Shown: piece by piece, positions 7,487 through 13,966 of the stretch | Layout: each line of letters opens with the position of its first letter | Numbering within the stretch: the stretch's first letter is position 1 | From: Natronohydrobacter sp. | GTDB taxonomy: Bacteria; Pseudomonadota; Alphaproteobacteria; Rhodobacterales; Rhodobacteraceae | Assembly (NCBI GenBank): GCA_007116445.1 | Contig: SKIM01000052.1 | Coordinates: 1-16,020 of the forward strand | Reading direction: 5' to 3' | Length of the DNA stretch: 16,020 nt | Program-made: the position numbers and the translations under genes | The notes under the pieces: generated by a model | Databases searched by the model: none | What the model was told of the DNA's origin: nothing | Seen by the model: the letters and a program-made list of their open reading frames with translations, nothing else

Positions 7487-8410
7487 TCAGAACAGCGCAT
7501 CCCGATCCGCAAAAAAGCGTTTGCGGAGTTTCTCATTGCCGACCTGATACTCGGCCAGAATCGCGGCGCGTTCCATCGGTGACAACCGGAGCTTTCCGGG
7601 CTTCAACGCTGCAAGCGGTCGCAACCCCACAAGCGCCAAACGATAGAGCGGGTGCAGCCGGCCATCCCCGCCCAAGACAGGCAAATGACGGTTCAGAACC
7701 CGTCGCAGGGCGATTTCCCCCTTGCTCAGTGACGCATTGACCCGCCGCGGCTGGCGCAACCCTGTCGCATCAATTCCGGCGACAGCGCAGAAATCCGTCA
7801 GCAGCGTTCCGCCCATGAGCGCATCACGGCAGGTCAGCCGCACATGCAAGCGCCCGCGCCCCACCACTGCGCGCCAAGGCTTCAGCCGTGCCCAGTGATT
7901 GAGCCGGTTGTATTTTGTCAGATGGGTCTGAAAATCATAGCTCGCGCCCCGGCGCACGGCCTCAGAGTAGCTTGAGGCAATCAATTCATCCTGCGGGCGC
8001 AGATAGACCAGATACTGCACCTCGGCAAACCGCTGGCGCAGGAACGCATCGAGGGCGGCGACCCGTTCCGCTGTGTCAAGCCAGGCATGAATATGCTCGC
8101 TGGACGCGATGAAGAGCGACTGCGTGGCCGTCTGCAGGCGCCTGTCCAGAAAGTCGCGGTAGCGCCCAACATAGGCGCTTTGATCCGCGCGGCTGGCAAA
8201 GCCCAGACGACGACGTTCCAGCTCTGGCCCGACCGTGTCGCCGCAGGCCTCCAGCGCGGTGACCGGCAGTTCGAACTGGCTGCCATGGATCGGATTGAAC
8301 CGCGCATAGAGCATGCCCTGCGCGGCCAGCGCCCCGCGATTCAAGGCCAGAAACGCCTGAATGGACGAGGTGCCGGATTTCGGGATTCCGATATGGATCA
8401 GGGCTTTCAT
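7487..8410 (-). CDS. Sulfotransferase-like protein (P-loop)
   Basis: The 307-residue product starts with MKALIHIGIPKSGTSSIQAFL, in which the PKSGTSS loop (residues 10-16) is the 5'-phosphosulfate-binding motif of PAPS-dependent sulfotransferases. LFIASSEHIHAW (about 105-115) is placed like the 3'-phosphate-binding strand. The protein has no signal peptide and no membrane helix. Homologous Rhodobacterales proteins are usually annotated only as sulfotransferase-like or hypothetical, so sulfate transfer is inferred. Its ATG overlaps the stop of the upstream GT4 gene by four bases (ATGA), which couples the two and suggests that it sulfates, or otherwise modifies, the glycan or metabolite handled by that glycosyltransferase. 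Confidence 0.75.
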   Translation of the reverse strand: MKALIHIGIPKSGTSSIQAFLALNRGALAAQGMLYARFNPIHGSQFELPVTALEACGDTVGPELERRRLGFASRADQSAYVGRYRDFLDRRLQTATQSLFIASSEHIHAWLDTAERVAALDAFLRQRFAEVQYLVYLRPQDELIASSYSEAVRRGASYDFQTHLTKYNRLNHWARLKPWRAVVGRGRLHVRLTCRDALMGGTLLTDFCAVAGIDATGLRQPRRVNASLSKGEIALRRVLNRHLPVLGGDGRLHPLYRLALVGLRPLAALKPGKLRLSPMERAAILAEYQVGNEKLRKRFFADRDALF

Positions 8411-9831
8411 CTCGGCCTTTCATAGATCTGCGCCAGCTCATCTGCATGTTGCGCGATGCTGCGCGGTATGCGCGCCTGCCTCCAGTAGTCCTCCATCCTG
8501 ATCTCGCCTGCGACCAGCCGCGCGATCAGCCGGGCAAAATCCTGCCGGTCCCCGGCGCGAAACCGCAAGGCCGGGCTGCCGCCCAGCTCCTGCGCACCGC
8601 CCCGGTCCGACGTCACAAGCGGAATATGGCGCGCGTGCATCTCGAGCGCGACCTGTGGCAGGTTGTCTTCCCATAGCGGCGGCACGATTCCGAAATGGAC
8701 ATCCGACAACACCCTGTCGAGCTGATCACGCCGGTAGCCATCCCGCCACTCGAGCCCGGCAAGATGCGCCTCCAGCGCCTTGAGCCGCGCCATCATCGGC
8801 GCCTCGCCCCGCCGCGCGGCCACTGTCAGATGCAGACAGCCCGCAACTTCGCGCGGCAGCGCCATGAGCACATCGAGCAGAAAGCCAAACCCCTTATCCG
8901 CGCGCATATACCCAAGATAGATCAGCCGCAGGGGTTGGAGCGGGCTGATGCGCGCAGGCGGGACGCGCGGCGCGGTTTTCACCCAATGCGCGGCATGTGC
9001 CGTGCCGATGTAACAGGTCGTCACCTCGTGCAGGCCGAAGCCCAGTGCGATCTGACGCGTGCGCTCTGACACTGCGAGCACAATGTCGCAATGCGCGTTG
9101 ATCAGCCCGACCATTGCGCTGCGGCGCATGATCAGTGGCGGCACAGGTCGGGCGCGCGGCTCGGCGACTGCGGGTCTGACACGCAGGCGCTTGCGCAGCC
9201 GCCATGCCCCTTGCATCAGCGGATGCCAGAATTTGCGATAGATGGCACGTCCCGGCCCCATGCCTATGCGCGCCAGAACAGTTTCAATCCGATAGACAAG
9301 CCGTATAGCAGCCGGATTGGGCGGCACTGGCAGGCATTGCGCACAGGCTTTGCCCCCATCGAAATCCACACAATGTGCTGTTTCCCTGTGCCAGAGATTC
9401 ACTTGCGGACAAAATGGGTGGTAATTGTGCAGACTGAGGATGCAGCGCGCCCCGCGCGTCAGGCTCAGGCACTGCGCGGGCAACCCTTCGAGACTGTGGA
9501 AATGGATGACATCATAGGGGCCGGTCCTTTCGAGGAAATCGGCAAACGCGCTTTCGGTCGCAGGGTCAGCGACTTGGGCAGGTGTCGCGAAATCCGCCTG
9601 CGAAGGTGCAAGGCTTGCCGAATTCACGATCTCGTAATGCCCCGGACGACATTCACGCCAGCGCGGTGGACGCGCGCACAGATCATGCGCGAGCCCTGAC
9701 GCAAGGGTGGTCACATCCCATCCGCGCCGTTCGCGCTGAGCTGCCACAAGCGCCTGGAGATAAACGCGTATGCCGCCCCCGCGTGCGGCAGGATCTTCAG
9801 GATCGACCCAATTATAGTGCAAAACCTTCAT
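8407..9831 (-). CDS. Family 4 glycosyltransferase
   Basis: This is a GT-B fold, probably retaining, sugar transferase of 474 residues. The N-terminal acceptor domain begins MKVLHYNWVDPEDPAARGGGIRVYL, with the typical glycine-rich stretch after the first strand, then VIHFHSLEGL and LHNYHPFCPQ. A cysteine-rich loop follows (CPQVNLW ... HCVDFDGGKACAQC), a feature of some GT4 enzymes. The C-terminal nucleotide-sugar domain has LIYLGYMRADKGFGFLL and the signature region PPLWEDNLPQVALEMHARHIPLVTSD, in which an acidic residue and ALE form a near-canonical EX7E motif, followed by GGAQEL. I prefer the ATG at 9831 because the domain starts there; an ATG at 9864 would add 11 unrelated residues without a ribosome-binding site. 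It is coupled to the sulfotransferase-like gene by a four-base overlap. Confidence 0.85.
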   Translation of the reverse strand: MKVLHYNWVDPEDPAARGGGIRVYLQALVAAQRERRGWDVTTLASGLAHDLCARPPRWRECRPGHYEIVNSASLAPSQADFATPAQVADPATESAFADFLERTGPYDVIHFHSLEGLPAQCLSLTRGARCILSLHNYHPFCPQVNLWHRETAHCVDFDGGKACAQCLPVPPNPAAIRLVYRIETVLARIGMGPGRAIYRKFWHPLMQGAWRLRKRLRVRPAVAEPRARPVPPLIMRRSAMVGLINAHCDIVLAVSERTRQIALGFGLHEVTTCYIGTAHAAHWVKTAPRVPPARISPLQPLRLIYLGYMRADKGFGFLLDVLMALPREVAGCLHLTVAARRGEAPMMARLKALEAHLAGLEWRDGYRRDQLDRVLSDVHFGIVPPLWEDNLPQVALEMHARHIPLVTSDRGGAQELGGSPALRFRAGDRQDFARLIARLVAGEIRMEDYWRQARIPRSIAQHADELAQIYERPR

Positions 9832-10212
9832 CCCTGCCTGTCTCGCGCAGTGACGTTTGCGCATGCGGCCAGACGCGACCTCCCCGAGCCCGCAAGCAAA
9901 ATGCCGTCATCACCCGAGGAGCGCGACTCGCAACGCCTTTCCACGGAACATTCAGGCCAGCTCGATGCCCCTGCCGACATGCCTCGCCCCTTCCTTTTGT
10001 GCCCCGCCTTTGGCGGCCGGGTCATTCGGTCATTGGATAGCAAATCGGGGTTAAGACAAGGTAACTTTCGGCGCAGCGATCAGCACCCGGCTGGCAGGTG
10101 CAGTCATCCACACCAGCGGCGCAGTTATTGCAGCTTGACAGAGATATTTGCAGCAGGACGAAAACTGTTAAAGGTTGACCGTGCTGCAATAGGGACCGAT
10201 TGAAACGCTGTT
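9832..10212. other. Non-coding gap upstream of the GT4 gene, holding TTGCAGC repeats
   Basis: No supportable gene lies in these 381 bases; the short open frames have no ribosome-binding site or recognisable content. The gap must hold the leftward promoter of the GT4/sulfotransferase pair, though I could not place its hexamers with confidence. Visible structure: a small hairpin CCGCC-TTT-GGCGG (10004-10016), and a perfect 9-bp inverted repeat TATTGCAGC (10126-10134) / GCTGCAATA (10183-10191) with a related ATTTGCAGC at 10146-10154. It also marks the left edge of the prophage remnant. No tRNA or attachment site is recognised. Confidence 0.5.
10126..10191. repeat. Three TTGCAGC-type elements, two forming a perfect inverted repeat
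   Basis: TATTGCAGC at 10126-10134 is the exact reverse complement of GCTGCAATA at 10183-10191, and ATTTGCAGC at 10146-10154 is a near copy in direct orientation. The elements lie in non-coding DNA just downstream of the frameshifted regulator. They could be operator sites or a leftover of the phage end. No factor is assigned. Confidence 0.35.
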
Positions 10213-10802
10213 TTAACTTGGCGCTTTGGACCGTGTCTCATGCAGCATTTTCAAGCCCATGCCATAGACGCAGATAATTTTAATGCCGTGTCGTGAGAGT
10301 TTCTTGCGCAGCTTGCAGAGCGTAACCTTCATTGTGGCCTTGGCGTCGTGCGGTTCGCGTCCGTCTGCATAAAGGACCCGAACAAGTGTTTCGTATGTGA
10401 CCACTTGTCCGATCCTCTTCTCGAGCATGGCCTCAACATCGGTTCTTGCCGCGACAGGTCGTAGCGATCGGCTAACGTAGCGGTTTCAGTCCCCAAGTCA
10501 TCATATATGTAACTCGACACCTCTATGTCGTCATGACCACGCGTCACCGGGGCACTGGGACATCCTATATCTTCACAAGCAAGCAGGATTTCCGAGAGGG
10601 TCGCTTTCGCCGAGCGCGCTGGCCACCCGCATTCGCGCTCCATCTGCTCCAGCGGGACCTCGTGAGTAACCGCTTCGAGCAAGATTCGTTGTAGCCGCGG
10701 CGGCAATCGGAAATGTGCCTTGCCCGTGTAGAGCGCGCGCGCGGTTTCAAACTGCTGCTTACTGAGCTTGCCTTGGGAATGGAGACGCATCACATTTTTC
10801 AT
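10213..10802 (-). pseudogene. Frameshifted winged-helix regulator, phage-associated
   Basis: Two frames together encode one recognisable protein. The first (from the ATG at 10802) gives 120 good residues with a helical, HTH-like segment (about 34-80, with LEQMERECGWPARSAKATLSE) and ends in ADRYDLSRQE. The frame then degenerates and runs into unrelated sequence. Shifting by one base at about 10440-10443 continues as DVEAMLEKRIG, VVTYETLVRVLYADG and KVTLCKLRKKL, which is an OmpR/PhoB-type winged-helix DNA-binding domain. Restoring one missing base would give a protein of about 196 residues. The gene begins two bases after the DUF2793 stop and is probably the last gene of the same leftward transcript. 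Either it is a real pseudogene or the sequence has a one-base error. The intact ancestor was probably a transcription regulator; targets are unknown. Confidence 0.7.
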
Positions 10803-10804
10803 GT

Positions 10805-11500
10805 TCAGACCGGTGCAACGGAGGTCAGGAGATGGAGTGCCACCCGGACAGAGCCACCCGAGAATGGCAGGCCATTTGCAGTCAGAACGACCGGCGTATC
10901 CGCGTAAAACGCCTCGGACCCGATGACACCGATATTGCTTGACCCGAGATCCGTTCCAAGGAAGCCGCCGAACTTGGCCGTGTCGCCAGCAATGCCGCAG
11001 TCGAAGCTCGCAGCGCCCGATATCGCTGCCGAGACGCGAATCGAGACGGCCAACACCTTCGCGCGATTCGGGATCACGATACTGGTCTGAACGGAGGAGC
11101 CGCTCGCAACCGCCACTTCTTCAGTGAGCACCTGCGCGAATGTAGCTCTGTCGAAGCCGCCGGTTGCGAGTGGGATCGCGCGCCATACCGAGCCATCGAA
11201 GACGCGCACATCCCATCCTATCGCCGCGCGCCAACCAGGAGCGGGAGTGATGATTTCCCAACCCCCGGCAATGCGCGCGGCGAGCATCCCGGCCTGACCT
11301 GCCCAGTCGCCCGAAGGCGCCGCACCAAGCGCCCAGACCTCTCCGTCAACAGCCGAAACAGGCGGGGTCTGCGCGTCGAAACCGTGCACAGTGAGCTGCA
11401 CGAGCGCATCAAGCTTCGCGAGCGCTTCGTTGTGAGTGACGTGTTTCCGTGCCTGCGATGCAAGGATTAATGGCAGCTCCAGCCGCGCGGTTTCGGCCAT
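10805..11500 (-). CDS. DUF2793 phage/GTA tail-fibre-type protein
   Basis: The 231-residue product opens with LELPLILASQARKHVTHNEALAKLDALVQLTV, a strong match to the DUF2793 family found at the tail end of alphaproteobacterial prophage and gene-transfer-agent gene sets; the R. capsulatus GTA fibre protein is, as I recall, of this type. After the DUF2793 part (about residues 5-120, ending GSVWRAIPLATGG) comes a beta-rich, Ser/Ala/Gly-rich domain (about 125-231) that fits a fibre tip or receptor-binding head. The ATG at 11500 is chosen because AGGAGG lies eight bases upstream (11509-11514) and the family start lies here. The same frame is, however, open upstream to about 11818, where it reads as the end of the gp15-like baseplate protein. 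The gene itself looks intact. Confidence 0.75.
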   Translation of the reverse strand: MAETARLELPLILASQARKHVTHNEALAKLDALVQLTVHGFDAQTPPVSAVDGEVWALGAAPSGDWAGQAGMLAARIAGGWEIITPAPGWRAAIGWDVRVFDGSVWRAIPLATGGFDRATFAQVLTEEVAVASGSSVQTSIVIPNRAKVLAVSIRVSAAISGAASFDCGIAGDTAKFGGFLGTDLGSSNIGVIGSEAFYADTPVVLTANGLPFSGGSVRVALHLLTSVAPV

Positions 11501-11818
11501 GATATGGTCCTCCTGACGGTGATCTCTCTCAAGAGCGGCTCCCCAGCCGCGCGCTCCGAGTTGCGCAATACGGCATGTGAAGCTGCTCACATCTGTGCCG
11601 AAATCGGCAATCTGGTCGGCGACCGGGTAAACGATGCTCACCGCGCCAGTCTCGATCTCACGCAGGACGACGCTGCCCTGAAGGATCTGGACCCGGAAGC
11701 GCAGCTCGGCCTCTGACATCGGGATTTCGGGCAGATCAAAGGCCGATGCCATCAAGTCGCGATCCTGCCGTGTCCAGGACAGGACCAACCCACCATCGGC
11801 CTGGCGCGCGAGACGCGG
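11501..11818 (-). pseudogene. C-terminal fragment of GTA gp15-like baseplate protein
   Basis: Read from 11818 this frame gives RQADGGLVLSWTRQDRDLMASAFDLPEIPMSEAELRFRVQIL in short succession, then VSIVYPVADQIADFG and FTCRIAQLGARG. This is the pattern of the extreme C-terminus of the large GTA/phage tail-tip protein (the RcGTA gp15 or 'megatron' family). It is out of frame with the preceding fragment and has no start or ribosome-binding site of its own; the first Met (11788) sits inside the conserved segment. No stop separates it from the DUF2793 frame, so it reads straight through the DUF2793 start. A TGA at 11529-11531 in a neighbouring frame would give a normal-looking end shortly before the DUF2793 ribosome-binding site, so a further frame change is possible. 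Confidence 0.6.
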
Positions 11819-12645
11819 ATGAACAGGCGCGAACGGTACAAGGCCACGGCCTTCGGGGTTGCTGTGGCGGCGACCAGAGGGCGATGTGATGACTGACCGT
11901 CGACAAGCTGCGGCAGATCGAGGAAGACAAGAGTGCCCGCCCCGAAAACCGTGGGGCGCTGAAGCCGTGCTGGGCGTGCCGCACCGGGCGGCAGGTCGTA
12001 GACATCGCGATCCTGACGAACCGCTTCCACGGGACGGGCAAAAGCGTCACCGACACTTGTGAGCCGGTAATCGGTCAGGCGGCCGTCATGCGACAGGGCA
12101 ATTGCATCGGTCGCGTCCAGTGCCAGCTTGGAGGGCGGCAAACTGAAGGCCGCAGTTTCGCGGGCGGTCCAGACCTCAAGAAGAGCGCGGCGACAGCGTC
12201 TTTCGGCCTCCTCGGGCGAGACAACAATCGGCAAGACCTCTGCCTGAATTCTTGCAGTGTCGACAGTAATCCGGCGCGCCTCGACCATGATCGCGTCGTA
12301 ATCCTCATCTGCGCGTGGAACGCTCCATTTGAGGATTTGCGGCAATTCGGTCTCCTGCGCGCGGGTCAGCTCAAAAGCGTCTCCCGATCCTTCCGCAGAC
12401 CGGACCAGTTCACCCGGCTCCAGCAACATTGCAGGCGGGCCGCCGCGCATTCGGAAAGCGATCACACCTTCGGTCTCGACCGCGTCGAATCCGAAATGGC
12501 GTGCAAGTGTCGTCAGCGTGGCGCGCGGGCTTTCCAGCGCGGCGATCACATAACCCTCAACCGCACCCCAGAGACCGCTGACATCAATGCGGTTCTCTTC
12601 CAAGCCTGCGCGCACGCACAGCGCCTTCACGAGTGGCCCCGGCAC
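11752..12645 (-). pseudogene. Middle fragment of GTA gp15-like baseplate/tail protein
   Basis: This 297-codon frame corresponds to the central 'putative phage tail protein' domain of the GTA gp15/megatron family: GPLVKALCVRAG, DVSGLWGAVEGYVI, LARHFGFDAVETEGVIAFRMRG near the start, LTRAQETELPQILKWSVPRADEDYD about residue 90, and RPTVFGAGTLVFLDLPQLVDG about 230. The family protein is around 1300 residues with an N-terminal TIM-barrel-like domain; about 600 N-terminal residues are missing here. The frame opens after TAA at 12721-12723, and the only in-frame start is a GTG at 12645 without a Shine-Dalgarno. After PLVAATATPKAVALYRS the frame departs from the family and ends at 11752. Probably untranslated. 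Confidence 0.65.
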
Positions 12646-12728
12646 ATGTCGCGGCGCAGATGCGAAACCGTCTCGCGCACCCGCCCGAACCGCTCTTCGG
12701 GTGAAAGGGTAGAAATGACATTACTCAT
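12627..12728 (-). CDS. Very short ORF truncated at the prophage deletion junction
   Basis: Starting four bases after the stop of the membrane-protein gene, this frame encodes 33 residues beginning MSNVISTLSPEERFGRVRETV and ending RRDMCRGHS. The first 28 residues look like genuine amphipathic, helix-forming protein, whereas the last five lie where the gp15-like fragment becomes recognisable in another frame. I infer that it is the beginning of a larger early phage gene cut off by the deletion. No Shine-Dalgarno is visible, so it would rely on coupling from upstream. The original function cannot be identified. Confidence 0.4.
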   Translation of the reverse strand: MSNVISTLSPEERFGRVRETVSHLRRDMCRGHS

Positions 12729-12732
12729 GCGC

Positions 12733-12927
12733 TCATGCCAAAATGATCTGATAAAGCGAAGTGACCAGCCAGTAGCTCACCCCCACGGCCACAAGCGCAA
12801 CAAAGAAAAGCGCCACAAGCTCCGCAAACCGGAACACCGCCTGGTCATTCCCGGCCAGATCCCGCGCGCTGCGCCCCTGACCCTCGGCATCATGCCCGAG
12901 CCCCTCATCTGTCCATGCACCCTTCAT
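12733..12927 (-). CDS. Small single-span membrane protein of the prophage early block
   Basis: A 64-residue protein with a hydrophilic N-terminal half (MKGAWTDEGLGHDAEGQGRS ...) and one C-terminal membrane helix at about residues 36-60 (LVALFFVALVAVGVSYWLVTSLY). Its ATG overlaps the stop of the preceding gene by four bases (ATGA). No family is recognised. Small single-span proteins in phage early operons can be superinfection-exclusion or membrane-perturbing factors, but nothing here proves that. A holin role is less likely because there is only one span and no lysis gene nearby. Confidence 0.6.
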   Translation of the reverse strand: MKGAWTDEGLGHDAEGQGRSARDLAGNDQAVFRFAELVALFFVALVAVGVSYWLVTSLYQIILA

Positions 12928-13127
12928 GACCGCACCCCGCGCTTCGGGCTGCTCTCGAGGCGCTGTGCGTGCAGTGCAATCGCACGCTCCCCCAGATGCG
13001 CAATAAACGCGTCGAGATGGGCGCGGTCCCCGGCCATCTGGGCCAGATGGCGCGCCATTACACCCACACTGACCGGGCTCCCGGATTTGCCCAGCTCGGG
13101 ACGCTCAAACCCTGAATGATCCAGCAT
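12924..13127 (-). CDS. Small hypothetical protein of the prophage early block
   Basis: A 67-residue product with a predicted helical centre (SVGVMARHLAQMAGDRAHLDAFIAHLGERAIALHAQ, about residues 20-56 when read in pieces). The frame is also open from a TTG at 13133, but the ATG at 13127 has AGGAGG seven bases upstream and is preferred. It starts three bases after the stop-side of the preceding gene and overlaps the next gene by four bases, so it belongs to one translationally coupled series. No family is recognised. Confidence 0.6.
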   Translation of the reverse strand: MLDHSGFERPELGKSGSPVSVGVMARHLAQMAGDRAHLDAFIAHLGERAIALHAQRLESSPKRGVRS

Positions 13128-13129
13128 TC

Positions 13130-13477
13130 TCAAACCTCCTTGTGATTACTCGGCGCCGTCTGGTCATCCAGAACGGCATCAACCATGTCATCGCGCGCGA
13201 TCACCGCCAGCAGCTCCTCGGCAAGTTCCACAGCGCTGACACCGCGGGCCTGCGCGGAAGGCGCGAGCCGCGCGATAACGATCTCCGGCAGGCGGCGGCT
13301 CGACCCGCGCAGCCGCTGATCATGAACAAGCGTGCTGATTTGCTGCGACGTGATCGCCTCACCGGCCTCTGCGAACCGCGCCAGGATCTCGATATTGCTC
13401 AGACCCTCCGCCCGCAGCAACACACAGGCCGCAGAACGCGACGGATATCCCAGCACAGGGGCTCTGCGCGGCATCAT
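13130..13477 (-). CDS. Small protein with helix-turn-helix-like segment, prophage early block
   Basis: A 115-residue product. Residues about 12-60 (SAACVLLRAEGLSNIEILARF followed by ITSQQISTLVHDQRLRG) have the spacing of a helix-turn-helix, and the second half (RLPEIVIARLAPSAQARG ... AVELAEELLAVIARDDMVDAVLDD) is helical and acidic, which could serve in oligomerisation. Two adjacent ATGs exist (13477 and 13474); AGGAGG at 13481-13486 is three bases from the first and six from the second, so the second may be the one used. The ATGA overlap with the upstream gene indicates coupling. It is probably a phage regulatory protein; this is inference from fold pattern and position. Confidence 0.6.
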   Translation of the reverse strand: MMPRRAPVLGYPSRSAACVLLRAEGLSNIEILARFAEAGEAITSQQISTLVHDQRLRGSSRRLPEIVIARLAPSAQARGVSAVELAEELLAVIARDDMVDAVLDDQTAPSNHKEV

Positions 13478-13668
13478 ACACCTCCTGCGCGCAGCGCGTC
13501 TTTGGCGCGACGTTGCACACGCACCACAAGCTTGTGCTGCGCAAGAATGTCACGCGTCCGTGCCCGCACTTCATCCGAGCCCCAATTCTGGGCAACGGCC
13601 TGCGCGACAAGCGCACTTAATGCCTGCCGCGCCTTCGGCGGCAGCGGTTTCAGCCGGTAGCGCGCCAT
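13474..13668 (-). CDS. Small basic protein of the prophage early block
   Basis: A 64-residue, strongly basic protein: MARYRLKPLPPKARQALSAL, then WGSDEVRARTRDILAQHKLVVRVQRRAKDALRAGGV. It is predicted helical throughout and could bind nucleic acid. The frame is open from 13710, but the ATG at 13668 has GGAGG seven bases upstream and shares a base with the stop of the preceding gene (TGATG), so it is the better start. No family is recognised. It is part of the overlapping early gene chain. Confidence 0.6.
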   Translation of the reverse strand: MARYRLKPLPPKARQALSALVAQAVAQNWGSDEVRARTRDILAQHKLVVRVQRRAKDALRAGGV

Positions 13669-13907
13669 CACGCAGCCTCCTTCGTCGGGCGGGGGATATG
13701 GCGTGGCCATTCGAGATCGGCAGGCCAGTTCTCATGGAACCACTTCAGGACGCGCGTAGCCGTTGCCGTGCGGCAATCACCGCCCGCCGACAGCTTCTTG
13801 AAGAAATCGCCCTTCTTCGGAACACGCATCGAGATCGCGTAATGCGTCACGCCCTGATGGGCAGCGAGCGTCTCGGCGAGGGTAATCAGGGAACTGGTCT
13901 GTGTCAT
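13668..13907 (-). CDS. Putative Cro-like first gene of the leftward prophage operon
   Basis: A 79-residue protein, first in the leftward series and divergent from the S24-type repressor with 59 bases between the starts, which is the position of cro in lambdoid-type switches. The centre (LAETLAAHQGVTHYAISMRV, then GDFFKKLSAGGDCRTATATRVLKWF) reads like a small helix-turn-helix protein, the recognition part being CRTATATRVLKWFHENWP. No Shine-Dalgarno precedes the ATG, so translation may be leaderless or weak. The Cro-like role is inferred from position and fold pattern, not from a specific family match. Confidence 0.6.
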   Translation of the reverse strand: MTQTSSLITLAETLAAHQGVTHYAISMRVPKKGDFFKKLSAGGDCRTATATRVLKWFHENWPADLEWPRHIPRPTKEAA

Positions 13908-13966
13908 GCCAGCAGTTGGCCACTACCGGCCCGTCACGCTAAGCCGCTACAAGCTAACTTTCGCTG
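13908..13966. promoter_or_regulatory. Divergent promoter/operator of the prophage switch
   Basis: This 59-base gap must contain both divergent promoters and the operators of the repressor and the Cro-like protein. GCTAA occurs twice in direct orientation (13938-13942 and 13953-13957, period 15), and GGCC occurs at 13918-13921 and 13928-13931. No good -35/-10 pair was found, and neither start has a Shine-Dalgarno, so both messages may be leaderless. Confidence 0.45.

Noticed and set aside
9857..10203. Short plus-strand open frames in the gap upstream of the GT4 gene
   Set aside because: They have no ribosome-binding site, no conserved pattern and unusual composition; treated as non-coding.
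12088..13119. 343-codon plus-strand open frame opposite the prophage early genes
   Set aside because: The minus-strand genes have overlapping junctions and Shine-Dalgarno sites, while this frame is rich in Arg, Cys and His with no domain, typical of an antisense shadow.
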